Below are positions 21,441 to 31,830 of a DNA stretch of 64,000 bases, one piece after another. The notes under the pieces are model-generated. The model was not told where the DNA came from. It did not search any database and worked only from the letters and a program-made list of their open reading frames with translations. A program made the translations under genes and the position numbers. How positions within the stretch are numbered: position 1 is the stretch's first letter; each line of letters opens with the position of its first letter. Origin of the DNA: Gnetum montanum (lineage: Eukaryota; Streptophyta; Gnetopsida; Gnetales; Gnetaceae); NCBI GenBank assembly GCA_015680685.1, contig MNCI01030730.1, positions 78,077 to 142,076 on the forward strand, in the 5' to 3' direction.

Positions 21441-21999
21441 CCCATTAATTGAAAACTATCAAAGACATTCAGTCATTCCTTGGACATACTAGCTACTATA
21501 GGAGATTCATAGAGAACTTTTCAAAGATTGCCAAACCATTGGTAGAGTTAACAAAAAAGGATGTCCGCTTCAAGTGGATCAAGGAATGTGAACTAGCTTT
21601 TAAAACTCTGAAACAGAAGTTGGTAGAAACACCCATTCTACAAGCTCTTGACTAGTTCAAACCATTCCATGTCATGACTGATGCATCCAACTATGCCTTA
21701 GGATTCGTACTTACATAGTTAGATGACCAGAAATGTCCTTATTACATCCATTGTGCAAGTAAAAGTATAGCTAGTGCACAACTTAACTACACTACTACAG
21801 AAAAAGAATTAATGGATGTAGTGTTTGCACTAGAAAACTTTAAAGACTATGTATTGGAGTACAAAGTATTCATACACACATATCATAGTGCAATCCAATT
21901 CCTTATGAATAAGCCAATGGTAAGTCCCCATATTATATGATGGCTGGTAATCCGACAAGAGTTTGATTTAAAAATGATCGATCGTAAAGGCACCAAGAA
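21441..21999 (+). pseudogene. RNase H and connection domain of gypsy element B
   Basis: The connection reads IQSFLGHTSYYRRFIENFSK then IAKPLVELTKKDVRFKW. The RNase H domain follows: VMTDASNYALGFVL with the first catalytic Asp, SIASAQLNYTTTEKELMDVV with the Glu, then YKVFIHTYHSAIQFLMNKP, where TDH has become TYH, and a terminal DRKGTKNVVVDHLSQLHW. The wording (SFLGH..YRRFI, NYTTTEKE) is typical of Athila-like gypsy rather than chromoviruses. A few stops are present. Confidence 0.85.
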
Positions 22000-22518
22000 T
22001 GTAGTTGTTGATCATTTATCTCAATTGCATTGGGATAGCAAAGAGGATGAGTATCCAATTTCTGATCATTTCCCTGATGAGTTCTTCTTTGTTAGTGTAG
22101 TGAATAACCAATCACCCATAAAGACAAACTGGTATAGTAGCATTCTTACCTATCTCCTTACCCAAAAGACACCACAAGAGCTAGACCTTAAGAAGAAATA
22201 ATAGTTTCTTCATGGAGCCAAGTACTTTATAGAGATCAATGGACAACTCTATAGAGTATGTCTCAATGGCTTGCTTTGATGGTTTGTTCCCAATAGAGAT
22301 CAACTGAGAGTTCTCCAAGATGCTCATGAGGGCCCTTGTGGGGGTCATTATGCTAGGAGACAAATAGCCATCAAGATCCTATTTGTAGGATATTATTGGC
22401 CTACCTTGTTCTAGGACACCCATCATTTCATCCAATCTTGTGAGCACTATCAACGTGATGCGGGAATGACTACTAGAATGGAGGGTTTGCAACAATGGAT
22501 TCAACTGTTAGAACCCTT
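22000..22518 (+). pseudogene. Integrase N-terminal zinc-binding region of element B
   Basis: After RNase H comes an acidic linker (EYPISDHFPDEFFFVSVVN), then the HHCC domain: VLQDAHEGPCGGHYARRQIA, ILFVGYYWPTLF, and SCEHYQRDAGMT, where the second Cys of the CxxC pair has become Tyr. The sequence then breaks at the single N (22519). The DDE catalytic core that should follow is absent. Confidence 0.8.
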
Positions 22519-22519
22519 N

Positions 22520-23145
22520 ACTAACCAGAACCATTAGCAAGTATAGGTGAGACTGGAGCACTAAACTGAATGATGCTCTCTAGGCATATCGCTCCACATG
22601 GAAACTCCCTATAGGCTACTCTCCATACGAGTTAGCGTATGGAAAACTTCCAATGCTCCCTATCCAAATAGAGCTCTCTACAGTAGCCATGGCATGTGAT
22701 CTCAACGTTGGCCTCGATCTAGCACAAAAACAAAGGTTGATGACTCTTAACTTGCTAGATGAGAACCAACTAGCTACCTTGTCATCTAATGAGTTGCATA
22801 AGGCATTTAATAAATAACATCATGACATGAAAATTAGGAGAGTTAAGTATCAACCAAGAGATAAGGTTCTCTACTGGAACCCCACACGTGTCACAATGTA
22901 CCAAATTTCAAACACTGTGGGAAGGATCTTACATTATCTATGCAACTTTTTCTTTAGGAGCCATGATCATATATGAGCCTGAGAGCCTAAATAAGAGACT
23001 ATTAGTAAACGTTCAACAAATAAAACCTTTCCATAAATTTAGGATAGCCAGAACATATGCTACCTCTGTAGGTGGGCAACCTTGCCCATTATTTCAGATC
23101 TCCTTCTTCCAACTCAATCATGGGGGAGATGGCCACCTCTGCTAA
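22520..23145 (+). pseudogene. Integrase C-terminal region of element B
   Basis: Directly after the N the frame resumes in the last part of the integrase core (DWSTKLNDAL, AYRSTWKLPIGYSPYELAYG), followed by the C-terminal domain (ELSTVAMACDLN, then HHDMKIRRVKYQPRDKVLYW). The last block ends with LFQISFFQLNHGGDGHLC. About 150 residues of the core (the D-D-35-E residues) that should lie between the zinc-binding end and DWS are missing. A polypurine TCATGGGGGAGATGG lies at the end of the coding part (23119-23133). Confidence 0.8.
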
Positions 23146-24449
23146 TCATTGAAGGCCCTTAGTTCCTTTTAAATTTTTATTTTACACATTTTTGTTTTGC
23201 ACATTTCCTTAATTTTTCTTATTTTTATTTTATACCATCGTTCATATCTTTACCATTTCTTTGTGTGATTACTTTATTCTATTCGTCACCTAATAAGTGT
23301 TCATGATGGTGGCATGAATAATATCATATTGATTGCTAATGTTGGGATTTTACCTTTGAAGTATGATGTTGATATTAAGGTATGGTTCTTGTGATCAAAC
23401 AAGAAATGAGTCCACATCATTCATGCATCCATAAAATCCTATGGTCTCCCTTGGCTTGGATCTATACAGTCCCTTTCTCTAATAAAACTATTAACAAATT
23501 GGTGGCTGGGTATTTCTCAAACTAAGGAAGGACTCAAAGGATGAAAAGGGTATGAATTCAAGGCAATTCAATGCATTTATGTTGGCTATTCTCTTGAGTT
23601 CTTGGATGCTTTTTCCTTGGGTTTTCTGCCATTCTAACCCTTCATCAAATGACTACATGTTGAGTACATAAAAATAAGTCTTTGCATGGTGTGGTTCTCA
23701 TGCAAAAAACACAAAAAAATAGTGAGAATTCAAATCATACGTCTTAGACACAATAATGAACTTGGGCTACATGCACTGGTTATGGCACTGGAAAGACATC
23801 TTACCCATGATTGAAGGTTCCCTCTAACTAAGACCCTTTCTTGCTTCTTGATTCTCCATCTTTTTCTCCACCTTTCTTATTCCCTATCTTTTTCCATCCT
23901 ATTGCTACTAGACGTTCACTCTTAGTCATGGGGGCCTAGGAAAAAAAATTTCAATTTTTCCTAACCCCTACACCTTAGGTAGTCACCAGTGTTAAAACTC
24001 CAGAATCAGTATTTTCCATAACCACAAATCAGCCAATGCACTTTACAACGAGGAAAGGTATCAACTCCATTGTGATTTAACTACCCTCCCTCATTTGTGA
24101 CCATGTTGTGTGTGCAAATGATGATCATACAATAATTGATTGGGCCTGGAGGAAACACTTAGGATGGACTGAAACTAGAACATTTATGAAAGGAGCAAGT
24201 TTGATGGCATAGCTATGGATAAACAATGGGAGGTGCAATCTTGGCATCGGCAGCAACACATCTTCTTATTTCTCTTTCTCTTTCTCTTCCAGCTGGCCAA
24301 TAAGGCTAGATGTCATTTATATATAGTGTTCACTTTTTTGTTCATGAACACTAATGTTGTCATGTATTGTATTGTTGATCCGTTCACTGGGCATGTTGAG
24401 TCTGTCACCCTATTCCACCATCAATGGTCATTTAGTGAATAATTCCATC
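23146..24449 (+). other. 3' noncoding region of element B (between pol and missing 3' LTR)
   Basis: This matches, as reverse complement, the 44962-46900 part of element C over most of its length. Shared blocks include the CCTAACCCCTACACC segment (about 23962) and the AATAATTCCAT at its end. It also holds a second AGTCATGGGGG tract near 23923. A short shared reading frame (about 24100-24330) is discussed under findings. The homology to C stops about 80 bases before where the 3' LTR should begin. Confidence 0.7.
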
Positions 24450-25309
24450 GTTAATACCTTGTTATAGTATTCTTGCATGATATAACTAATCTAGATAACT
24501 ACCACCATCCCCAGCAACATTGCCAATGATGAGCAATGACGTACCCCTACACTCAACCATATGAATATGAGCGTGTACATGCGATCCTGTCGAACTCTGT
24601 GGATGGACTAGTTTGTTGATCGTAGTTTGTTGTCTTCCCACTTGGACTAGTATTTACTTTGTCATGTATGATTTAGTCCAATGTGAGGTGTATGATGTGA
24701 TTCCTACTACTATTCTACTCCTAAGAACAATAAGAGATTACTTAATTAAGCTAATGGGCAATAGGAAATAAGATCTAAGCTAGCCTAAGTGCAATGAGCA
24801 TCCATCCTTAATCATTTGTATGCATCTTGGACTTTGTGTACTACTTCTGGGATTACCAAGCACACATCACTCGAAGCACTACTCGATACACTACTGGGTT
24901 ACTATGTAGTTACACTTAAATGTTCATGATTAAGGCATACTCATTCTTCATTAACAACAAGAATAGTAAATGACAGTAAAAGAAATATTAACTAAGATAA
25001 AAAAAATAAATAATCAACAATTAAAACAATTAAATGCTATTTGAATGCTGCAATGATGGAGTAATCTAGATCTTTATTGCTGATCGTGTGCATGTCCAAG
25101 TATGTCACACATGAACAAAGGTTCCTGTACAATTACAAGCATCACACTATGGGCATGCACTTGGAAAGAACACTAAAACTANAGGATAACACGAGAATAG
25201 TGATATCGAATATCTGACATCATTTCCAAGCCTACAATATCACGTACCCAATATGGCATACCTAATATCATATACCCAATATTAGGGCCTGGCATATCAT
25301 GACTCATCA
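24450..25309 (-). mobile_element. 5' LTR and leader fragment of element D (A-type, inverted)
   Basis: The LTR is 24527-25309 (783 bp), minus strand, TG...CA ends. Next to its inner end is a PBS (24509-24525) reading TGGCAATGTTGCTGGGG on the minus strand, then a leader (GGATGGTGGTAGTTATCTAG) that matches the leader of element A (GGATGGTACTAGTTATTTAG) for about 75 bases. It then stops at a junction with element B (about 24449). No gag of this element follows, so only the extreme 5' end is present, in the opposite direction to B. Confidence 0.8.
24509..24525 (-). other. Primer-binding site of element D
   Basis: On the minus strand this reads TGGCAATGTTGCTGGGG, one base from the LTR end CTCATCA. 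It is a decayed tRNA-Asp type site like those of elements A, B and C. Confidence 0.7.
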
Positions 25310-26390
25310 TTATGCAAAGATAAATTAATGTACTAGAAAAACAAGAAAACTAGCTATTTTTAATTAAATTATTCAATGATTACAATAGGTTTCACATAAC
25401 CTGCAAGCATCCAAAAGCCTATCACACTCAAACGATATTGCAGAGCATGAGGCTCTACAATCACACAATGGTTGTTCTCAATGTAAGACACAATCAAGAG
25501 AAATATCTCTAACAACCCAGGACTGAGATCTCAACTCAGAAGTGAGATACAAGAGAATAGAACACATAGATCAACACACCACAAGTTGATCTTGGAGCTA
25601 CAATCACCTATTGCACTCACCCAATCTCTCTTGCCCAGTTCTCCTTGCATACAAACTCTTCTCCCTCTTCTCATGGATGAAGGCATACATAATTATAAAG
25701 ATTCAAAATACTAGGAAGCTTTCTATCTTCCTCCCTAGATGTTTTCCACATGGATCTAGAGTCTTTTGGATGTTTCCCAATTGAAACGCCATGTAAGAGC
25801 TTTTCTTCTTCATCTGCATAGACTTCTCTTATTTCATGGAGATGTTTCCTACAAAATCCCTACTCTTAGAAGAGATGTCTCCTACTTTTTGTAGATTTCT
25901 TCTATGGACTAGAGACATATACACTTTAGGGGAGACGTCTCTAAGAAGACTTCTTCTATGAAAGGCCTGCTCTTAGGAGAGATTTCTACTATTTTTTGTA
26001 GAATTCTTCTATGAACTGGAGATGTCCACATTTTAGGGGAGACATCTCTAGAAATATGTTTATCTTTCTGGGAAGACATCTATCCTAAATATTCCAAAAA
26101 TAAAAATGCTTTCTTTGATGCCAAGAACCTCTAGATGCCTTCCAATAGGTCACCATAGATCTTGGAACCTCCTAAACTCATCAAAATAAGTCCAAAATAG
26201 CTCTAAACATGCCAAAACATCCAAGAATCTTCATCATAAAAATTCAACACAAAAACTAGACACATGTGTCCAAGTCTTCTCCAAGTGCGAAACCTACAAA
26301 AATAACTTGTAGGACAAGCACAAGGAAATTGAAAGAGGTGTTCCCACACCATATTGCTACTTAGCCTCCTTTACTACTTTTAGTACCAAG
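25310..26390. other. LTR-like noncoding stretch with duplicated segment
   Basis: No gene is seen. On the minus strand the order (duplicated 107-bp units, then a CTTTATAATTATG TATA-like word near 25693-25705, then a terminal part) would suit an LTR, but neither ends nor a partner copy were found. Confidence 0.3.
25863..26060. repeat. Tandem duplication, unit about 107 bp
   Basis: CTCTTAGAAGAGATGTCTCC starts at 25863 and its diverged second copy CTCTTAGGAGAGATTTCTAC at 25970. Both continue with TTTTTGTAGA, TTCTTCTATG and TTTAGGGGAGACRTCTCTA. Part of the unit (GAGACGTCTC) is itself palindromic. A partial third copy (GGAGATGTTTCCTACAAAAT) lies just before the first. Confidence 0.75.
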
Positions 26391-26627
26391 TTGAAGAAAA
26401 CATTGAAGCTTAGTAGAGAAGGAAGAAATCTACCATTTTATCTTGGTTCCATTGCTCATGAGTTTCATATGCTCAATAGCTTCAATGATGATAGTTCTTT
26501 TAAGCTTTTCTTAAATATGTGTGCTTCTACTATTTTGTTAATATGCTTAACAAACATTTGCAAAAAGCTAGGCTTATTGTATCTACAACCTAAACATCAT
26601 AGATACAAATTTAACTCTGAAACTTGA
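26391..26627 (+). CDS. Short open frame, unrecognised (possibly chance)
   Basis: This 78-codon frame begins MKKTLKLSREGRNLPFYLGS. It has no domain I recognise, no nearby promoter or splice context, and the composition of its AT-rich surroundings. It is listed because it is the only sizeable frame in this gap between elements; it may be chance or a remnant of a transposon protein. Confidence 0.15.
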   Translation: MKKTLKLSREGRNLPFYLGSIAHEFHMLNSFNDDSSFKLFLNMCASTILLICLTNICKKLGLLYLQPKHHRYKFNSET

Positions 26628-28555
26628 CCTATTAATGGCTTAAACATGTCTTACCATCCTCAGCCCATTTTATTTGTATCTAATGTAGCCTTTTAAGTTG
26701 TTGCAGTCCTTTGAAATCATCTAGATACATTTGATTACATCTAAATAGCTTTACGCATGGTCATGGATGATGGGTGTGAATTAAATCACGTGTTATTTGA
26801 ATCTCCTTTTCCAAAGGCTGATATAAGCTGTGTGTTTATGTGGTGACACTAAATTTTGTTTATGTATAGCTCAAAAATTTTCTCTTATTTAAAAATAAAT
26901 TACTTGTTTAAAGTATTTGCATGGCCAAGGAAAAACATCTATATGAATTTAATTTCATCTAGATAAGTTCGTTCCCTAAGGCTAATCTTAATTCATATGA
27001 TTTAATAGCCATGCTATAGCTCATCCTTTATATATGTTGACCTGGCTTTTCGTTTTGGATTAAAGACAAAGTGATGAAAGTAAAGAAATGAATAAGCTTT
27101 ATGATCACATGATTACTATAGCTTATCACCTTAGGCTTAGGCTAATGTGGTAGTCAAAACATTAAGCTAAGTGAATCTTCATCTAGATTATTTTCTCTTC
27201 TCTTGATCATTGCATTGGCCCCTAAGGAATAATGTTAATTCTATAGCTTACATGACTCTCTTAGAGCTTATACCCCAAAACACATCTAGATAATTTTGAG
27301 ATCATCTATATAGTTCCACTGAGGATGACATGGTGTGGCTCTCATATTTTCCTTAGAAGGTCATATTTGTGCTATAAATATTTTTTCTTAGTAGCAGTTA
27401 ATTATGTTTTTTTTAATGAAAATATTTCTTTAGATTTATCAATTCTTGTGGCTACTGAGTTGGATTAAAATCAACACCTATTTTTAGCTTCCTTGCACAA
27501 GTCCATTTCTATCTAGACAGTCTCAAAAGTATTTAGATGTAAGATTTGTTTGTGATAGCTAAGCTTCATTACATGTGGCATAGGACCCTTTCCTTAAATG
27601 CTATCTTGTAAAACCAAAACTTGGTTCTAAAGCTTGGTTGTATAAATTCATGTGGCTAAAGAATATTCATGTGCTTAATGTCTTTTCAAAATCATGTGCA
27701 TATGGATCTTAGGGCTAATGTGGTAGAACCAAAATTTAAATGATCTTTTTGATACTAAATGTCTCTTCTAAAAAAATCATTTTTGAAAATCAAGGATTAT
27801 TATGCTATGCAACAACCATGCTCCACCTATCATACAATTGAATGAATCAAAAGCTATTAATCTAGTATCACCATTTTGTGGATTAGCTATATGGTTTCAT
27901 ACACTAGGTCTATAGCTATTTGTAAATGCTGATGTGGTAGAATTCTTGTGAAAGGGCTAAACTAGTTCTAGTTCTAGTTCTAGCATTAACTGTAGCAAGC
28001 TAAAAAAATAAACTTGAACCCACAACCTCTATAGAAAAGTAATCTTGGCTAAACAAAAGCTCAAACTTGCATGATCAAAAGCTTCCTTGTGAACTCAAAT
28101 CTATAATAAAGCTTAACCAAAAATTCAAATTTTAAAATACCTAATAGATTACACACATGATTATCTAGTGTAATTAGTTGTATTATTACCAATAAATTTC
28201 CTACAACTAACTATGTTAGCAACCTTAGTTCTTTTAAGCATGGTTTTGTTACCGAGATCTAGCTTTTTAAGTTTTTTTGTCGAACACAACTACTGTAATT
28301 TCTATTTAGATGACTTTTTAAAAATAATAATGTATGTATATTTCTTACACTATCTCAAAATTGTAAAACTAAAATTGTAAATTTATTAACATTAAATTCA
28401 TTAAAGAGGAAATTATATATAGTATGAATTTAAAAAAACATCATTAAGAAAATTTAAGTGTTTTTAGTAACATTTGAAATAAATCAATTCAATTTTATAA
28501 AATTAATATGCAACCTATGTGTAATATGCTTAAATGAAAAATATGGTAGAAAATT
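26628..28555. other. AT-rich stretch without recognisable genes
   Basis: No gene seen. The word CATCTAGAT (or TATCTAGAC) recurs at about 26718, 26958, 27181, 27285 and 27515, and a short GTTCTA triple repeat lies near 27965-27983. Nothing else stands out. Confidence 0.4.
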
Positions 28556-28559
28556 AGTA

Positions 28560-29015
28560 TTTATATTTAATGTTAGTTTTACTAAATAATTTACATATTC
28601 TTTCTTCAACATGGATTTTGAACCATCTACATATTTAAACTTTTCGATGATGATACCACTCCTACTATGCTTTGCTAATATATTAGTCTTGGTTTAGTTG
28701 TCATATTTATTTTCTTCTTCATTTTCTAAATTTTTTAAGTAGTATTTGTTTTATGATCCTACAAAATAGGTCAAAATAAGAATAAAAAATATACTCTTGA
28801 ATATTATTTATCAAAACATTTATTCTTTTTACCTTGCATTATGTTGCAAGCTATAATAAAAAAGAATGTGCTCTTAAATATTCTATTTATTTAGTGAGCA
28901 ATGAAGCACCATCAACAACTTAGATTGGATGTCCTAGACATTACTAGATTTCTTTAGCTTCATTAGCCCCAACCTCATAGTTTTGGAAGATACCAATGTC
29001 CATCACGCTAAGTAA
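28560..29015 (+). repeat. Dispersed repeat, copy 1 (second copy at about 39850-40590)
   Basis: This stretch matches 39850-40590 in the same direction. Both begin around TTTACATATTCTTTCTTCAA / TTTGCATATTCTTTTTTCAT, share CATGGATTTTGA.CCATCTA, and end at the frame INNLDWM...LLD.F.FI..N. In this copy the last part reads STINNLDWMS, stop, TLLDFFSFISPNLIVLE. It lies immediately downstream of the LINE (minus strand), so the LINE may have inserted beside or into it. Confidence 0.7.
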
Positions 29016-29069
29016 TCCAATTGAAAAAACATCATGAATGCCCTCAATAACATGATCACTAAGGCTTCT

Positions 29070-30800
29070 CTTGGGGATGTGTTTTTTACCTATTTATGGC
29101 CATCTTCCTATAAAGTGCATTAGTGCATAGTTTATTTCAACTTGAAGCATATATTTGATAACCTTTACTACACGCTATTCCAGTTTTTTAACCCCACTTT
29201 CTACATAGTTTTACACATCTCCTTTATATTTGTATATGGAATAATAGTTATTTTTCTTTAATTCTTGGGAATTTCTCTAACCTTTAAAATTTCGTTAAAT
29301 AATCATGTTAACTAAGAAACTCCCTACTCTCCTAGTGCTTTCCAAACATTTATAGGAATGTTAGCTAGTTCAACGCCTCTTCTTTTTTCATCTTTAATAA
29401 AGTTATCTTCACTCAGAAAAGAAAAAGATCATTAAGCAAATCAAAATTTGGTTCTTCTTTTTGGATGTATTCTCTTGAAAATTCTTCATTTAATAACTCT
29501 TGAAAATAATTTTTCTACCTATTCAAATTTTATTATTTTTTACCAAAATTCTTTCATCCATCTTCTTGGTGCATTTTATATGATTTATGTTTTTATATTT
29601 ATTATTTCTAATTTTTAATAATTTATAAATATAATTTTCTTCTCTATTTATTATTACATTTTCATAAAAGACATCCAAGGCATTATGTTTGGCTTTCGGT
29701 ATTACTACTATTACCTTATTTCTTCTCATTTTGTATATCAACCTATTTTCTTAGCTACTACTTTTCTACCATTCCTTGAAGAATTTTTTCTTATTTAGGA
29801 TAACATGTTGCACCTAATCACTTCACCACCAGGTCTACTTTGGGATGCATTTTTTACCTTTCATTTTTTTCAAAATTTTCTTTCTAATTTTCTAAATGCA
29901 ACTTTCTATTCAGCCCCAAATGAAATTGACAAAGTAATCCTAATTTCATATACCTTCTTGAAGCAATTATTATCTAAACAAGGTGATATATTTTTTCCAA
30001 ATTGTACCATTTTATGGATTTGGTCCCCTTTCTTTTGCAACATTTTAAGCTAAGTATATCTAAGTCCATGATCATTTGTCGATATTGAGTTGTACGACAC
30101 ACTCTATGTATGATCTTATAGTCTTTACACATGGCCCAGTCTTTTTTCAGTAGTAAGAAATAATCAATTTGTATTTTAATTAATATTTATATGTAGCTAA
30201 ATGTTCTATTCTCTTCTAGAAATAAGTATTTGGAATTACAAGATCATAGACACTTACAAATTGGAGTAGGAAATCCACCAAATCATTGTGCTTTCGAAAT
30301 CCATGTCCTCCATGAATCCTTTCATATACCAATTTCATAGATTCAACATGGTCATTAAAATCCCCCCTAATGAATATGCTTTCTTGTTAAGGAATTATTT
30401 AAAGTACAAATTCCATAAAATCCAAAAACTCTTACTTGATGGAGGTTTCAATGCTAATTTATGAAGCATACAAGCTGATGCTATTGATGATCTCATTTCT
30501 AAGAACACGTTTGATTTCCATAATCCAATTTCCATGTTGGTATACTTGTACTACTTTATCTTTGTTTGATCAATGATAATTCCCACTTAATTTTCATGAT
30601 TTTATTTTCCTAAGTAGAAAATTTTATAATCTTGGCCTAAGCTTTTTGCTCTCTTCCCTTTTCATATTTTTTCTTGGAGGTAAGCAATGTTGATTCTTTT
30701 CCTTTTAATGGTATAGGTAATTTCAAAAGTCATGTTATTGAAAATGTTAATGTTCCAGGTTGCCATACAAAATTTCTACCACTAAACTTGCTTCTTTACT
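29070..30800 (-). mobile_element. APE-type LINE (RTE-like), decayed
   Basis: On the minus strand, across frameshifts, the endonuclease reads ATWNINIFNNM (30764 down), then KRKRINIAYLQEKKYEKG, and further on SIFIRGDFNDHVESMKLVYE, HGGHGFRKHNDLVDFLLQF and YDLVIPNTYF (30370-30235). After a linker come KMRRNKVIVVIPKAKHNALD, IYKLLKIRNNKYKNINHIKC and DERILVKNNKI (29741-29523), then ANIPINVWKALGE, LFNEILKVREIPKN and RKITIIPY (about 29370-29220). These are the endonuclease and the start of the reverse transcriptase of plant RTE-type LINEs. The catalytic RT core (YADD region) is missing beyond 29070. EN nicks target DNA and RT copies from the nick; this copy is inactive. Confidence 0.75.
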
Positions 30801-31110
30801 CAAGTTCATCGCTGATTTGGAAAGCATTGTCTATTTTCCATAAAATTTTAATGATGATGTTGCATATTATTTCTAGAGAATGCTCTAACAATCCCTTGTT
30901 TATTTTTTATAACAACCTTTGTGATTACTATGCATCGCATATGAGGAATTGCCTAGCATTTGAAAAATCTAAAAAAGAATTCATCCATTAGATTTGGCTT
31001 GCTTTTATATCTAACTATTGATTATTTAATGCAATATTTTATTTTATTTTCCCTTTACTTATTTAATGCAATATCTAATAGTAACTGAATGATCTAGTGT
31101 AACCAACCTT

Positions 31111-31830
31111 TTAATCTAAAGATAGGATTTTTTAAAACCCTAGTGTTTAGAGCCCTTACATTTTATAATATGAAAACCTCAAAAGAAGAATCTAAACATC
31201 TCACTTGTGTTTTTAAGTTGAATGGCTACTAACTTTTGAACTATTGAAGAGGCTTGGAATGATAGCATTGATAAATAACTTTCTAAAATAGAAAAATCAC
31301 TCAAAGATCATATTAATGATAATGTGTTAGATGAAGAATGAATTAAGAGTAAAGAAAATTATAAAAATATAATAACAATATTACCATTCCATATAGGCAT
31401 TTTAGATAAACTAGGAATATTATTAAGAAAAGAAAATATTAAAACCATATTTCAACCCATCAATAAAATTAGTAATTGGTGCCCCCTAAGAAATATAGAT
31501 TTGAGAGTTTTGATTGTAAGGTGTTTATTAGCTAGAATGTTCTTGTAGAAAAGTAGATACTAGGGAAAGTAGAAGAAGCATTCTAACCAAAACTAAAAGA
31601 ATATAAAGAATGCATACAACATAATAGAATTGAAAAATGGTAGAACATATTAATAATAATTGCTCCATAGATAAAACTACGTATACATGACAGCTAAAGA
31701 AATGCAGAGTTTTCACCAAGATAGAAAATTGTATAAAAGAAAAATTAGGGAATCCATAAAATTTAAGCGATATTCCAGTAATGTGAACAAAGATAGAGGT
31801 TTAAATATTAATGGATGATAAAAGTAAAAC
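31111..31830 (+). mobile_element. Penelope-like element fragment with GIY-YIG-type nuclease end
   Basis: Read across frames: LKIGFFKTLVFRAL then EESKHLTCVFKLNGY, the region just after the RT of Penelope-like elements (R-T-L.HRA ... L...L..NGY). Next is ITILPFHIGILDKLGILL then RKENIKTIFQPINKIS (family pattern LPY..G.SEKI.RILRK..I.T.FKP..K). Then comes a decayed GIY-YIG domain with ILGKVEEAF, PKLKEYKECIQHNRIEKW (family YIG.T.R....RLKEHK) and a C-terminal LYKRKIRESIKFKRYSSNVN then KDRGLNING (family RK..ESI.I......N.RD.GL.L). There are several stops and at least three frameshifts. The RT itself is missing, consistent with 5' truncation. Such elements are known in animals and were reported in conifers as a horizontally acquired family. 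Confidence 0.65.

Larger units (their letters stand above)
16450..24449 (+). mobile_element. Ty3/gypsy element B (Athila-like), most complete polymerase in the window
   Basis: In order: truncated 5' LTR (to 17122), PBS, gag, protease, RT, RNase H, integrase zinc-binding end, a break at the single N (22519) where the integrase core should be, integrase C-terminal part, and a 1.3-kb 3' region. The end is lost at an inverted junction near 24449. RT motif wording (MPFGLCNPPATFQ, VFMDDFS) and RNase H (TDASNYALGFVL) plus the Asp-type PBS place it with non-chromodomain gypsy elements such as Athila. It has many stops and frameshifts and cannot be autonomous. Confidence 0.85.

Noticed and set aside
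24215-24442. 75-codon frame with a Phe/Leu-rich start, membrane-like
   Set aside because: The hydrophobic run comes from a TTTCTC repeat in the noncoding 3' region of element B; the frame differs from the one shared with element C.
30674-30991. 105-codon plus-strand frame
   Set aside because: It overlaps the start of the LINE endonuclease on the minus strand (ATWNI, INIAYLQE) and has no motif of its own.
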